A DNA stretch of 64,000 bases, taken from positions 620,001-684,000 of the forward strand of contig NW_027490125.1 of the NCBI RefSeq assembly GCF_050948175.1. The letters run 5' to 3'. The notes beneath the pieces are model-generated. The model was given only the letters and a program-made list of their open reading frames with translations. It ran no database searches and was not told the origin of the DNA. Below, piece by piece: positions 28,301-41,318 of the stretch. The translations under genes and the position numbers were made by a program. Numbering within the stretch: the first letter of the stretch is position 1; each line of letters begins with the position of its first letter. The DNA comes from Xylocopa sonorina (taxonomy: Eukaryota > Arthropoda > Insecta > Hymenoptera > Apidae).

Positions 28301-30150
28301 AAGATATAATATACATTGTGGAGTGTTATGTATACCTCGTACTCACTTCAAAAGAATGTAAATGCGATACTTCCTTGCTAGGAAATAGCGTTTGCAGATG
28401 TCTCTGTATCGAAGCAATGGAGATCTAATGCTTCTTAAATCGCGATATCGTATTTCATTTCTATGTTTCGTGATAAGGTATAATATTCATTGTGGAGTGT
28501 TATGTATACCTCCTAGTCACTTTAGAAGAATGTAAATGCGAAACTTCCTTGCGATTAAATAACGTTTGCAGATGTCTACGTAACGTAGCAATAGATTCCT
28601 AATGCTTTTTAAATCGCGATATCGCATCTCATTTCTATGTTTCATGACAAGATATAATATTCATTGCGAAGTGTCACATATACCTCGCATACATTTCAAA
28701 TGAATGTAAATGTTACACTTCCTTGCTAGGAAATTGCGTTAGCAGATGTCTACGTATCGAAGCAATAGGGTTCTAATGCTTCTCAAAACGCGATATCGCA
28801 TCCCATTTCTATGTTTCATGATAAGATATAATATTCATTATGGAGTGTTATGTATACATCGTATTCACTTCAAAAGAATGTAAATGCGACACTTCCTTGC
28901 TAGGAAATAGCGATTGCAGGAATCTACATATCGTAGCAGTAGAGTTCTAATGCTTCTCAAAACGCGATATCGCATCACATTTCTATGTTTCATGATAAGA
29001 TATAATATTCATTGTGAAGTTACATGTATAACTCGTATTCACATCAAAGAATATAAATGCGACACTTCCTTGCCAGGAAATTGCGTTTGCAGATGTCTCA
29101 ATATCGAAGCAATAGGGTTCTAATGCTTCTTACGACGAGATGTCGCATCTCATTTCTATGTTTCATGATAAGATATAATATTAACTGCGAAGTGTCATGT
29201 ATATCTCGTACTCGCTTCAAAAGAATGTAAATGCGACACTTCCTGGCTAGGAAATAGCCTTTGCAGGTGTCTACGTTTCGAAGTAATAGAGTTCTAATGC
29301 TACTTATATCGCGTTAACGCATGTCATTTCTTTGTTCCGAGATAAGGTATAATATTCATCGTGGAGTGTTACGTATACCTTGTATTCACTTCAAAAAAAT
29401 GTAAATGCGACACTTCCTAGCTAGGAAGTAGCGTTTGCAGATGTCTACGTATCGTAGGAATAGAGTTCTAATGCTTCTCAAAACGCGATATCGCATCTCA
29501 TTTCTATGTTTCATGATAAGGTATAATATTCATAGCGACGTGTCATGTATACCCCATACTCACTTCGAAAGCATATGAATGCGACACTTCCCTGCAAGGA
29601 AATAGCGTTTGCTGATGTCTACGTATCGAAGCATTAGAGTTCTAATGCTTCTTGAAACGGGATATCGCATCTCATTTCTATGCTTCATGATAAGATGTAA
29701 TATTCATTGCGAAGTTTCATGTATTCCGCGTATTCACTACAAATGAATGTAAATGCGACACTTCCTTGCTAGGAAATAGACTTTGCAGATGTCTACGTAT
29801 CGTAGCTCTAGAGTCCTAATGCTTCTTAAAACGCGATATCGCATCTCATTTCTATGTTTCATGATAAGATACAATATTCATTGCGAAGTGCTATGTATTC
29901 CTCGTCTACAATTCAAATGAATGTTAATGGGACACTTCCTTGCTAGGAAATAGCGTTTGCAGATATCTAGGTATCGAAGCAATAGAGTTCTAATGCTTTT
30001 TAAATCACGATACTGCATCTCATTTCTATGTTTCCTGAAAAGATATAATATTCATTGTGGAGTGTTATGTATACCTCGTTTTCACTTCAAAACAATGTAA
30101 ATCCGACACTTCCTTGCTAGGAAATAGCGTTTGCAGATGTCTACGTATCG

Positions 30151-30208
30151 AAGCAATATAATACATATATAATGTATTATTAGCAAGCAATATATACATA
30201 TATAATGC
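30151..30208. repeat. AT-rich hairpin insertion inside one monomer
   Basis: Where a normal monomer reads AAGCAATAGAGTTCTAATGC, this one has extra sequence. It holds a perfect 9 bp inverted repeat, ATAATACAT and ATGTATTAT, around the 5 nt loop ATATA (30158-30180). This is followed by a near copy of the same AGCAATATA...ACATATATAATG segment (about 30185-30208). It looks like a local duplication of an AT-rich variant; I saw it nowhere else in the window. Confidence 0.8.
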
Positions 30209-33200
30209 TTCTTAAATCGCCATATCGCATCTCATTTCTATGTTTTATGATAAGATATAATATTCATTGTGCAGTGTTATGTATACCACGTACTCACTTC
30301 AAAAGAATGTAAATGCGACACTTCCTTGCTAGGAAATAGCGTTTGCAGACGTCTACGTATCGAAGCATTAGAGTTCTAATGCTTCTTGAAACGGGATATC
30401 GCATCTCATTTCTATGCTTCATGATAAGAAATAATATTCATTGCGAAGTTTCATGTATACCACGTACTCACTTCAAAAGAATGTAAATGCGACACTTCCT
30501 TGCTAGGAAATAGCGTCTGCAGATGTCTACGAATCGTAGCAATAGAGTTCTGATGCTACTTAAAACGCGATGTCGCATCTCATTTCTGTGATTCAATATA
30601 AGATATATTATTCATTGCGTAGTGTCATGTATACTTCGTATTCACTTCAAAAGAACGTAAATGCGACACATCCTTGCAAGGAAGTAGCGTTTGCAGATGT
30701 CTACGTATCGAAGCAATAGTATTCCAATGCTTCTTAAATCGCGATATCGCACCTCAATTCTACGTTACATGATAAGATATAATATTCATTGCGCAGTGCT
30801 ATGTATATCTCGTCTACACATCAAATGAATGTAAATGCGACATTTCCTTGCTAGGATATAACGATGGCAGATGTCTACGTATCGAAGCAACAGGGTTCTA
30901 ATGCTTCTTGAAACGAGATATCGCATCTCATTTCCATGTTTCATGATAAGATACAATATTAATTGCCAAGTGTCATGTATACCTGGTATTCACTTCAGAA
31001 GAATGTAAGTGCTACACTTCGTTGCTAGGAAATAGCGTTTGCAGATGTCTACGTATCGAAGCAATAGAGTTCTAATGCTGCTTAAATCGCGATATCGCAT
31101 CTCATTTCTATGTTTCATGATAGGACATAATATTCATTGAGGAGGGTTATGCATATCTCGTCTACACTTAAAAAGAATGTAAATGCGACACTTCCTTGCT
31201 AGGAAGTAGCTTTCCAGATGTCTACGTATCGTAGCAATAGTGTTCTAATGCTTCTTAAAGAGCGATATCGCATCTCATTCCAATGTTTCATGATAAGATA
31301 TAATATTCATTGTGGGGTATTACGCATACCTCGTACTCACTTCAAAAGAATGCAAATGCGACACTCCCTTGCTTTGAAATAGTGTTTGCAGATGACTGCG
31401 TATCGAATCAATAGGGATCTGACGCTTCTTAAGACGGGATATCGCATCTCATTTCTATGTCTCGTGATAAGATATAATATTCATTGTGGGGTATTATGCA
31501 TACCTCGTATTCACTTCAAAAAAATGCAAATGCGACACTGCCTTGCTAGGAAGCAGCGTATGCAGATGTCTACGTATCGAAGCAATAGATTTCTAATGCT
31601 TCTTAAAATGGGATATCGCATCTCATTTCTATGTTTCATGATAAGATATAATATTCATTGTGCAATGTTATGTGTACCTCGCATTCACTTCAAAAGAATG
31701 TAGATGCGACACTTCCTTGCTAGGAAATAGCGTTTCCAGATGTCTACGTATAGAAACAATAGAGTTCTAATGCTTCTTAAAACGAGACTTCGCATTTCAT
31801 TTCTATGTTTCATGATAAGATACAATATTCATTGCGAAGTGTCATGTATAGCTCGTATTCACTTCAAAAGAATGTAAATAGGACACTTCCATGCTAGGAA
31901 ATAGCGTTTGCAGATGTCTTCGTATCGTAGCAATAGAGTTCTAATGCTTCTTAAATCGCGATATCGCATCTTATTTCTATGTTTCGTGATGATATGATAT
32001 TCATCGCGAAGTGTCATGTAAACCTCGTATTTACTTCAAAAGAATGTAAATGCGACACTTCCTTGCTAGGAAATAGAGTTTGCAGATGTCTACGTATCGT
32101 AGCAATGGGGTTCTATCGCTTCTTAAACCGCGATATCGCATCTCATTTCTGTGTCATGATGAGATATAATATTCATTGCGAAGTGTCATGTATACCTCGT
32201 ATTCACTTCAAAAGAATGTAAATGCGACACTTCCTTCCTAGGAAATAGCGTTAGCAGATGTCTACGTATCGAAGAAATAGAGTTCTAATGCTTCTTGAAA
32301 CGGGATATCGCATCTCATTTCTACGTTTCATGATAAGATATAATATTCATTGTGCAGTGCTATCTCGTCTACACTTCAAATGACTGTAAATGCGACACTT
32401 CCCTCCTAGGAACTAGCGTTTGCAGATGTCTACGTATCGAGGCAATAGTGTGCTAATGCTTCTTAGAGCGCCATATCGCACCACATTTCTATGTTTCATG
32501 ATAAGATATAATATTCATTGCCAAATGTCATGTATACCTCGTATTCCTTTCAAAAAAATGTAAGTGCGACACTTCCATGCTAGCAAGTAGCGTGTGCAGA
32601 TGTCTACGTATCGAGCATTAGGATTCTAATGCTTCTGAAATCGCAATATCGCATCTCATTTCTATGTTTCATGATAAAATATACTATTCATCGTGGAGTG
32701 TTGTCATAACCTCGTTTTCACTTCAAAAGAATGAAAATGCGACACTCCCTCGCAAGGAAATAGCGTTTGCAGATTTCTGCGTATCGTAGCATTAGATTTC
32801 TATTGCATCTCAAAACGCGATATCGCATCTCATACCTATGTTTCATGATAAGATATAATATTCATTGCGAAGTTTCATGTATACCTTGTATTCACTTCAG
32901 TGGAATGTAAATGCGACTCTTCCCTGCTAGGAAATAGCGTTTGCAGTTGTCTACGTATCGTAGCAAGCGTGTCATAATGATTCTTAAAACGAGATATCGC
33001 ATCTCATTTCTATGTATCATGATAACATATAATATTCATTGCGAAGTGTTATGTATACCTCGCATACACTTCAAATGAATGTAAATGCGACACTTCCTTG
33101 CTAGGAAAAAGCGTTTGCAGATGTCTACGTATCGAAGCAATAGAATTCAAATGCTTCTTAAATCGTCATATCGCATCTCATTTCTACGTTTCATGATAAG

Positions 33201-33275
33201 ATATAACTTTCATTGCGAAGTGTCATGTATACCTCGCATTCCTTTCAAAAGAATGTAAATGCGACACTTCCTTGC

Positions 33276-33304
33276 TAGGAAGTAGCAAGTAGGAAGTAGT
33301 GTTT
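33276..33304 (+). repeat. Short local duplication in a monomer
   Basis: GGAAGTAGCAAGTAGGAAGTAGTG replaces the normal single GGAAGTAGCG. This is a slippage duplication in the same part of the monomer that carries the LTR insertions. Confidence 0.75.
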
Positions 33305-35036
33305 GCAGATGCCTACATATCGAAGCAACAGAGTACTAATGCTTCTTAAATCGCCATAACTCATCTCATTTCTATTTTTCATGATCAGATATAATATTCA
33401 TTGTGGATTGCTATGTATACATCGTATTCACTTCAAAAGAATATAAATGCGACACTTCCTTGCTAGGAAATAGCGTCTGCAGATGACTACGTATCGAAGC
33501 AACAGAGTTCTAATGCTTCTTGAAAACGAGATATCGCATAACATTTCTATGTTTCATGATAAGATATAATATTCATTGTGCAGTGTTATGCATATCTCGT
33601 ATTCGCTTCAAATGAATGTAAATGCGACACTTCCCTGCTAGGAAGTAGCGTTTGCAGATGTCTACGTATCGATGCAATAGAGTTCTAACGCTTCTTAAAT
33701 CGCGATATCGCATAACATTTCTATGTTTCATGATAAGATATAATATTCATTGCGTAGTGGCATGTATACCACGCATACACTTCAAGGGAATGTAAATGCG
33801 ACACTTCCTCGCTAGGAAATAGCGTTTGCAGATGTTCAGGTATCGTAGCAATAGAGGTCTAATGCTTGTTAAAACGCGATATCGTATCTCATTTCTATAT
33901 TTCATGATAAGATATAATATTCATTTCGTAATGTCATGAATACCTCGCATACACTTCAAATGAATGTAAATGCGACACTTCCCTGCTGTTAAATAGCGTT
34001 TGCAGATGTCTACGCACCATAGCAATAGAGTTCTAAAGCTTCTTAAGACAAAATATCGCATCTCATTTCTATGTTTCATGATAAAATATAATATTCATTG
34101 CGAAGTGTCATGTATACCTCGAATTCACATCAAAAGAATGTAAATGCTACACTTCCACGCTAGGAAATAGCGTTTGCAGATGTCTACGTAACGTAGCAAT
34201 AGAGTTCTAATGCTTCTTAAAACGTGATATCGCATCTCACTTCTATGTTTCGTGATAAGAGGTAATATTCATTGCGAAGTGTCATGTATACCTCGAATTC
34301 ACTTCAAAAGAATGTAAATGCGACACTTCATTGCTAGGAAATAGCGTTTGCAGATGTCTCCGTATCGAAGCAATAGAGTTCTAATGCTTCTTAAATCGCG
34401 ATATCGCATTTCATCTATATGTTTCGTGATAGGGTATAACATTCATTTTGGAGTGTTATGTATACCCCGTATTCACTGCAAAATTATGTAAATGCGACAC
34501 ATCCAGGCTATTAAATAGCGTTTGCAGATGTCTACGTATCGAAACAATAGTGTTATAATGCTCCTTAAGACAAGATTTCGCTTCTCATTTCTATGTTTCA
34601 TGATAAGATATAATATTCATTGCGAAGTGTCATGTATACCTCGTATTCACTACATAAGAATGTAAATGCGACACATCCATGCTAGGAAATAGCGTTTGCA
34701 TATGTCTTCGTATCGCAGCAATAGTGTTCTAAAGCTTCTTAAAACAAGATATTGCATCTCATTTCTATGTTTCATGATAAGATATAATATTCATTGCGAA
34801 GTGTCATGTATACCTCGTATTCACTTCAAATGAATGTAAATGTGATACTTCATTGCTAGGAAATAGCGTTTGCAGATGTCTACGTATCGCAGAAATAGTG
34901 TTCTAATGCTTCTGAATACGAGATGTCGCATCTCATTTCTATGTACCCTGATAAGATATAATATTCATTGCGAAGTGTCATGTATACCTCGCAAACACTT
35001 CAATTGTATGTAAATGCGACACTTCCTTGCTAGGAA

Positions 35037-35040
35037 GTAG
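35037..35040. other. Left target-site duplication GTAG
   Basis: GTAG lies directly before the LTR start and recurs at 36459-36462. In an intact monomer of the GGAAGTAGCG type it occurs once, at consensus positions 22-25. Confidence 0.85.
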
Positions 35041-35119
35041 TGTCACTTCCTGGCGAACATATTATTCGTATCCCAGGAGGCTGAATGACACAAGCCTTTT
35101 AGTCGAGAATTCGGTCCGG

Positions 35120-35126
35120 TATAAAA
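35120..35126 (+). promoter_or_regulatory. TATAAAA motif (plus-strand alternative promoter)
   Basis: TATAAAA lies 80 bp inside the left end, within GGTATAAAACGCG, and is kept in the copy at 41228-41234. The subfamily 1 LTR lacks it at the homologous place although the neighbouring ACGCGT...GACCGGG is conserved. It may be a chance match. Confidence 0.25.
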
Positions 35127-35204
35127 CGCGTATGACCGGGTTCGTCGATTCTGGCAAGACGCGGGCACCGTAAACAATCGCGAACGCGTGTAAGGAGGGA
35201 TTTT

Positions 35205-35211
35205 ACTTACC
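35205..35211 (-). promoter_or_regulatory. Splice-donor-like site on the minus strand
   Basis: The minus strand reads AAAG then GTAAGTA, close to the eukaryotic 5' splice consensus. The same GCGAAAG/GTAAG is present in all three complete LTRs (9909-9920, 35205-35217, 41313-41325). On the plus strand, insert copies a and b also show a pyrimidine-rich run ending in CAG (about 35221-35240), a possible acceptor, but this is not kept as clearly in subfamily 1. Confidence 0.45.
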
Positions 35212-35468
35212 TTTCGCTGATTTCCCTCTTCTGCTTTCAGATGTGGCGATCGTCGAGGGTCATTCTCGGGGGAGGAGTCTTCGTACTGCTGGCTGAAATC
35301 GGCGTTGTGACAGTGGAGCTGCGATGAATGTCGCCGTCCGTCGATGAACGAAGACGACTGGCGTTTCACCAACGTATTCCGCACGAGATAATGGGTTAAA
35401 TTCTTCCTCCCGGCGCGAAGAGTTCGTTTATTATTCAAGTTGTTACGAACTTGGAAGAATTTGTATTA
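35211..35468 (-). pseudogene. LTR open frame, subfamily 2 copy a, no ATG start
   Basis: The minus-strand frame is open from 35468 and ends at CAGCGAAAG (35211), followed by GTAAGTA, an excellent splice-donor match. The 76 codons from TTG at 35438 carry KRTLRAGRKN and ENDPRRSPHLK, matching the subfamily 1 frame at RAGRKN and NDPRR. There is no ATG in frame. The place aligned with the subfamily 1 start (TGAATGAAACG) reads TGAATAATAAACG here, so the start was lost here or gained there. Against copy b at 41319-41549 most differences change the amino acid (S/N, C/R, Q/P, E/A, PR/TQ), as expected of a dead copy. Product unknown. Confidence 0.4.
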
Positions 35469-36056
35469 AAATATAATTGAATTTAGAAATGGAGTTGGAA
35501 TGAACTAGAACTCGATGTGGTAGAAAAATAATAAAGTATATTCTAAATCAAAGAGTACAAGAACAATTATTTCTAAGTATTAAGACTATGTTAACTATGA
35601 ATTAGCAATTAGAACAAAGACTTTAGAACTAGGAACCTCATCGAGGCTGAGCAACGGCCCTAAGGCGCGACTTGGAAGAAACTTGGAATTGGAAGTGCCC
35701 GAAGGCGAGATAGAACTGTACCGTACTGACGGTATTGACTGACTGTGTCTCCCAAGATGCGTCTGCGACCTCCTCGACTCTCGGAGCGCTTCGGTCGCGT
35801 GCGAACGTAGGTGGGAGTATGTGGACGCCCGAGTGGGGTCTCGGCGTTGCGTGGTGGGGTTAGCGGCGCATGCCGCTGAAGCGGTCGCGACCTCGCGCGT
35901 CGCGGGCTACTTAATTAGCGCAACTTATGAATATAGAGATACAAGTATGAAATTAGAAATTACGCCTTAAATGTAAAATGTGTGTTGTTTGTGTCGTTAT
36001 AAAGTAGTGTCGTGTAAATTCTATGAGCTAGGAATACAGAGCTTAGAATATAGGAG

Positions 36057-36067
36057 TATATATATAA
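36057..36067 (-). promoter_or_regulatory. TATA-like stretch in the LTR
   Basis: TATATATATAA is kept at 42167-42177 in the second copy. If the LTR is transcribed on the minus strand this lies about 390 bp from its start, a reasonable U3 promoter position. The motif is nearly palindromic, so it gives no direction by itself. Confidence 0.3.
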
Positions 36068-36189
36068 TGTTAATTAATAATCTTAGAAATAGTATTTTGG
36101 GCATGGCAGATCTGGGATGATGAAATCGTAGAGTCCTTTGTACGGTGAGGGTTCCCGTCGTCGGATCTAGTGGAGGTTGAATCTCCTGG

Positions 36190-36385
36190 TACGTCCCTGG
36201 AGTGAGCGAGAGGGCGAGTTTCCCTGCAGGTAAGAGTGAGACGGTGGATGGCTCCTTGAGTGGGAGCGAGACAGCGCACATGGTCCTTGGTGCGAGCGAG
36301 ATGGTGAGCACCTCTGCGGGTGCGAGTGAGACGGAGGGTATGTCCCCTGGAGTGAGAGAGACGGCGAGTTGCGCCTGGGAGTTGC
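36190..36385. repeat. G-rich minisatellite in LTR copy a
   Basis: Imperfect units of roughly 30-40 bp share the core GTGCGAGTGAGACGG or GGAGTGAGAGAGACGGCG, separated by CACCTCTGCGGG or TGTCCCTTGG. The repeat makes overlapping open frames on both strands (36021-36545, 36167-36457, 36202-36462) whose Ser/Pro/His-rich products are repeat translations. The copy at 42300-42607 has additional units, which account for most of the 121 bp length difference between the two LTRs. Confidence 0.85.
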
Positions 36386-36458
36386 CTGTGGTGCTGGCGC
36401 GTGAGGGTGGTTGCTGTGGTGCGTTGAGAGGGTGGCAGGCGGCACGCCTGACCTCACA

Positions 36459-39400
36459 GTAGCGTTTGCAGATATCTACGTATCGAAGCAGTAGAGTTCT
36501 AATGCTTCTCAAAACGCGATATCGCATCTCTTTTCTATGTTTCATGATGAGATATAATATTCATTGCGAATTGTCATGAGTACCTCGGATACACATCAAA
36601 TGAATCTAAATGCGACACTTCCGTACTAGAAAGATGCGTTTGCAGATATCTACGTATCGAAGCAATAGAGTTCTAATGCTTCTTAAAACGCGATATCGCA
36701 TCTCATTTCTATGTTTCATGATAAGATATAATATTCATTGCGAAGTGTATGTATACCTCGTGTTCACTTCAAAAGAATGCAAATGCGACACTTCCTTGCT
36801 AGGAAATAGCGTTTGCTGTTGTCTACGCATCATAGCAATAGAGTTCTAATGCTTCTTAAAACGCGATATCGCATCTCATTTCTATGTTTCATGATAAGAT
36901 ATAATATTCATTGCGAAGTGTCATGTTTACCTCGCATACACTTCAAATGAATGCAATTGCGACACTTCCTTGCTAGGAGGTAGCTATTGCAGATGTCTAC
37001 GCATCGAAGCAATAGAGTTCCAATGCTTCTTAAAACGCGATATCACATCACATTTCTATGTTTCACGATAAGATATAATATTCATTGCGAAGTTTCATGT
37101 ATTCCTCGTATTCACTTCAAAAGAATGTAAGTGCAACACTTCCTGGCTAGGAAATAGCGTTTGCAGATGTCTACGCATCGTAGCAATAGTGTTCTAATGC
37201 TTCTTAAAACGCGATATCGCATCACACTCCTATGTTTCATAATAAGATATAATATTCATTGCGAAGTGTCTTGTATAACTCGCGTACACTTCTAGCGAAT
37301 GTAAATGCGACACTTCCTTGCTAGGAAATAGTGTTGGCAGATGTCTACGTATCGAAGCAACAGAATTCTAATGCTTCTTTAAACGCGATATCGCATCTCA
37401 TTTCTATGTATTATGATGAGATATAATATTCATTGCGGATTGTCATGTATACCACGTATTCACTTCAAAAGAGTATAATGCGACACTTCCTTGCTAGCAA
37501 ATAGCATTTGCAGATGTCTACGCATCGTAGCAATAGAGTTCTAATGCTTCTTAAAACGCGATATCTCATATCATTTCTACGTTTCATGATAAGATATAAT
37601 ATTCATCGCGGATTGTCATGTATACCACGTATTCACTTCAAAAGAATGTAAATGCGACACTATCTTGCTAGGAAGTAGCGTTTGCAGATGTCTACGTAAC
37701 GAAGGAATAGATTTCGGATGCTTCTTAAATCGCGATATCTCATCTCATTTCTATGTTTCATGATAAGATATAATATACATTGTGCAGTGTTATGTATACT
37801 TCGTATTGACTTCAAATGAATGTATATGCGACACTTCCTTGCTAAGAAATAGCGCTTGCAGATGTCTACGTATTGCAGCAAAGGAGTTCTGATGCTTCTT
37901 AAAACGCCATATCGCATTTGATTTCTATGTCTCATGATAAGATATGTTATTCATTGTGGGGTGTTATGTATACCTCGCATTCACTTCAAAAGAATGTAAA
38001 TGCGACACTTCCTTGCTAGGAAATAGCGTCTCCAGATATCTACGTATCGTAGCAGTAGAGTTCTAGTGCTTCTTATATGGCGATATCGCATCTCGTTTCT
38101 ATGTTTCATGATAAGATATAATAATCATTGCGAAGTGGCATGTATACCTCGCATACACTTCAAATGAATGTAAAAGCGACACTTCCTTGCTAGGATATAG
38201 TGATGGCAGATGTCTACGTATCGAAGCAATAGAGTTCTAATGCTTCTTAAATAGCGATATCGCATCTCATTTCTATGTTTCATGATAAGACATGATATTC
38301 ATTGTGCAGTGACATGTATACCTCGTATTCACTTCAAAAGAATGTAAATGCAACACTTCCTTTCCAGGAGGTAGCGTTTGCAGATGACTACGTACCGTAG
38401 CATTAGTGCTCTAATGCTTCTCAAGACGCGATATCGCATCTCATTTCCATGTTTCATGATAATATATAATAATCATTGCGAAGTGTCATGTATATCTCGC
38501 ATACACTTCAAATGAATGTAAATGCGACACTCCCTTGCTAGGAAATAGCGTTTGCAGACGTCTACGTATCGTAGCATTAGGGTTCTAATGCCTCTGAGAA
38601 CGCAATATCGCATCTCATTTCTATGTTTCATGATAGTATGTAATATTCATTGCGAAGTGTCATGTATACCTCGCATACACTTCAATTGAATGTAAATGCG
38701 ACACTTCCTTGCTAGGAAATAGCGTTTGCAGATGTCTACGTATCTAAGCAATACAGTCCTATTGCTTCTTAAATCGCGATATCGCATCACATTTCTATGT
38801 TTCATGATAAGATATAATATGCATTACAAAGTGTCATGTATTCCTCGTCTACAGTTCAAATGAATGTAAATGCGACACTTCCTTTCTAGGAAACTACGTT
38901 TCCAGATGTCTACGTTTCGAAGCAATAGTGTTCTAATGCTTCTTAAAACGCGATATCGCATCTCATTTCCATGTTTCATGATAAGATTTACTATTAATTG
39001 CGAAGTGTCATGTATACCTCGCATACACATCAAATGAATGTAAATGCGACACTGCCCTGCTGGGAAATAACGTTTGCAGATGTCTACGTATCGAAGCAAT
39101 AGAGTTCTAATGCTTCTTAAATCGAGTTATCGCATCTCATTTCTATGTTTCATGATAAGATTTAATATTCATGGCGAAGTGTCATGTATACCTCGTATTC
39201 ACTTCAAATATATGTAAATGCGACACATCCTTGCTAGGAAATAGCGTTTGCAGATGTTTACGTATCGTAACAATAGGGTTGTAATGCTTCTCATAACGCG
39301 ATATCGCATTTGATTTCTATGTTGCACGATAAGATATAATATTCATTGTGGAGTGTTATGTATACCTCGTAGTGACTTCAAGAGAATGTAATTGCGACAC

Positions 39401-41148
39401 TTCCTTGCTAGGAAATAGCGTTTGCAGATGTCTAGGTGTCGTAGCAATAGAGTTCTAATGCTTTTTAAATCGCGATATCGAATCTCATATCTATGTTTCA
39501 TGATAAGGTATAATATTCATTGTGGATTGTCATGTATACCTCGCATACTCTTCAAATGAATGTAAATGCGACACTTCCTTGGTAGGAAACAGCGATTGCA
39601 GATGTCTACGTATCGAAGCAATAGAGTTCTAATGCATCTTGAAACGGGAAATCGAATCACATTACTGTGTTTCATGATGAGATATAACATTCATTGCGAA
39701 GTTTCATGTATTCCTCGTATTCACTTCAAGTGAATGTAAATGCGACACTTCCTTGCTACGAAATAGCGATGGCAGAGATCTACGTATCGTAGCAGTAGAG
39801 TTCTAATGCTTCTTAAAACGAGATATCGCATCTAATTTCTATGTTTTATGATAAGATATAATATTCATTGAGAGCGTCATGTATACCTCGTATTCACTTC
39901 AAAAGAATGTAAATACGACACCTCCTTTCTAGGAAGTAGCGTTTGCAGATGTCTACGTATCGAAGCAATAGTGTTCTAACGCTTCTTAACCAGCGATATC
40001 GCTCCTCATTTCTATGTTTCGTGATGAGATATGATATTCATTGTGGAGTGTTCTGTATACCTCGTATTCACTTCAAAAGTATGTAAATGCGACACTTCCT
40101 TGCAAGGAAATAGCGTCTGCTAATGTCTATGTATCGTAGCAATAGAGTTCTAGTGCTTCTTAATACGCGTTATCGCGTCTCATTTCTATGTCTCGTGATA
40201 AGATATAATATTCATTGTGCAGTGTTATGTATGCCTCACCTACACTTCAAATGAATGTACATGCCACACTTCCTTGCTAGGAAATAGCGATTGCAGATGT
40301 CTACGTATCGAAGCAATAGAGTTCTAATGCTTCTTGAAACGGGATATCGCATTTCATTTCTATGCTTCATGATAAGATATAATGTTAATAGCGAAGTGTC
40401 ATGTATACCTCGCATACACTTCAAATGAATGTAAATGCGACACTTCCTTGATAGGAAATAGCGATTGCAGATGTCTACGTATCGAAGCAATAGAGTTCTA
40501 ATGCTTCTTGAAACGGGATATCGCATCTCATTTCTATGCTTCATGATAAGATATAATATTCATTGCGAAGTTTCATGTATTCCTCGTATTCACTTGAAAT
40601 GAATGTAAATGCGACACTTCCTTGCTAGAAAATAGCGTTTGCCGATTTCTTCGTATCTTAGCATTAGATTTCTATTGCATCTCAAAACGCGATATCGCAT
40701 CTCATTTCTATGTTTCATGATAAGATATAATATTTATTGCGAAGTGTCACGTATTCATCGCATACACTTCAAATGAATGTAAATGCGACACTTCCTTGTT
40801 AGGAAGTAGCGTTTGCAGATGTCAAGGTATCGAAGCAATAGCGTTGCAATGCTTCTTAAATCGAGACATCGCATCTCATTTCTATGTTTCATGATAAGAT
40901 ATAATTTTCATTGCGAAGTGTCTCGTACTCACTTCAAAAGAATGTAAATGCGACACTTCCTTGCTAGGACGTTGCGTTTGCAGATGTCTACGTATCGATG
41001 CAGTAGAGTTCTAATGCTTCTTAAATCGAGATATCCCATCTCATTTCTATGTTTCATGATAAGGTATAATATTCATTGCAAAGTGGCATGTATACCTCGC
41101 ATACACATCAAATGAATGTAAATGCGACACTTCCGTGTTAGGAAGTAG
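36459..41148 (+). repeat. 174 bp satellite array, block 3
   Basis: About 27 monomers between two copies of the subfamily 2 LTR. The first about 210 bp share special variants with the right flank of the next LTR (GTACCTCGGATACACATC and CACTTCCGTACTA), so LTR and flank were duplicated together. Near 40920 one monomer lacks about 10 bp (AGTGTCTCGTACTCAC). No gene is seen; open frames at 37660-39099 and 40236-40544 are satellite frames. Confidence 0.96.
40262..40609 (+). repeat. Recently doubled monomer (174 bp direct repeat)
   Basis: Two adjacent monomers share GGAAATAGCGATTGCAG, CTTCTTGAAACGGGATATCG and TCTATGCTTCATG at an offset of 174 bp and differ at few positions, unlike the typical 10-20 percent between neighbours. 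It looks like the youngest simple duplication in this block. Confidence 0.8.
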
Positions 41149-41318
41149 TGTCACGTCCTGGCGAACAAATTATTCGTATCCCTGGATGCTGTATGACACA
41201 AGCCTTTTAATCGAAAATTCGGTCTGGTATAAAACGCGTATGACCGGGTTCGTCGATTCTGGCAAGACGCGGGCACCATAAACAATCGCGAACGCGTGTA
41301 AGGAGGGATTTTACTTAC

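Larger units (their letters stand above)
11264..35040 (+). repeat. 174 bp satellite array, block 2
   Basis: About 137 monomers in the same orientation as block 1. It begins with CTAG at 11264-11267, the right target duplication of the preceding LTR, and ends with GTAG at 35037-35040, the left target duplication of the next. It holds several local higher-order structures, listed separately, among more diverged monomers. Around 11800 one monomer is truncated (GGAAATACCTCATGTATACC). I see no gene. Open frames at 15691-16008, 19615-19872, 23352-23775, 28014-28214 and 31386-32221 are satellite frames crossing monomer borders. Confidence 0.97.
35041..36458. mobile_element. Solo LTR-like insert, subfamily 2, copy a (1418 bp)
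   Basis: The ends are TGTCACTTCC and GACCTCACA, flanked by GTAG direct repeats, and the insert interrupts a monomer at GGAAGTAG/CGTTTGC. The order from left is: a homologous left section with a minus-strand open frame and splice-donor-like site, an AT-rich section, a GC-rich section (about 35740-35920), a TATATATATAA stretch (36057-36067) and a G-rich minisatellite (about 36190-36385). There is no retroviral enzyme gene. Read on the minus strand this resembles an LTR with a repeat-bearing U3, a TATA element, then an exon and donor. Read on the plus strand there is a TATAAAA at 35120 and AATAAA at 35530. I favour minus but cannot settle it. Confidence 0.75.

Noticed and set aside
36021..36545. 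174-codon minus-strand open frame, Ser/Pro-rich, and its overlapping partners on both strands
   Set aside because: It runs from satellite into the LTR minisatellite. The open frames follow from a stop-poor G-rich tandem repeat, and several frames are open at once.
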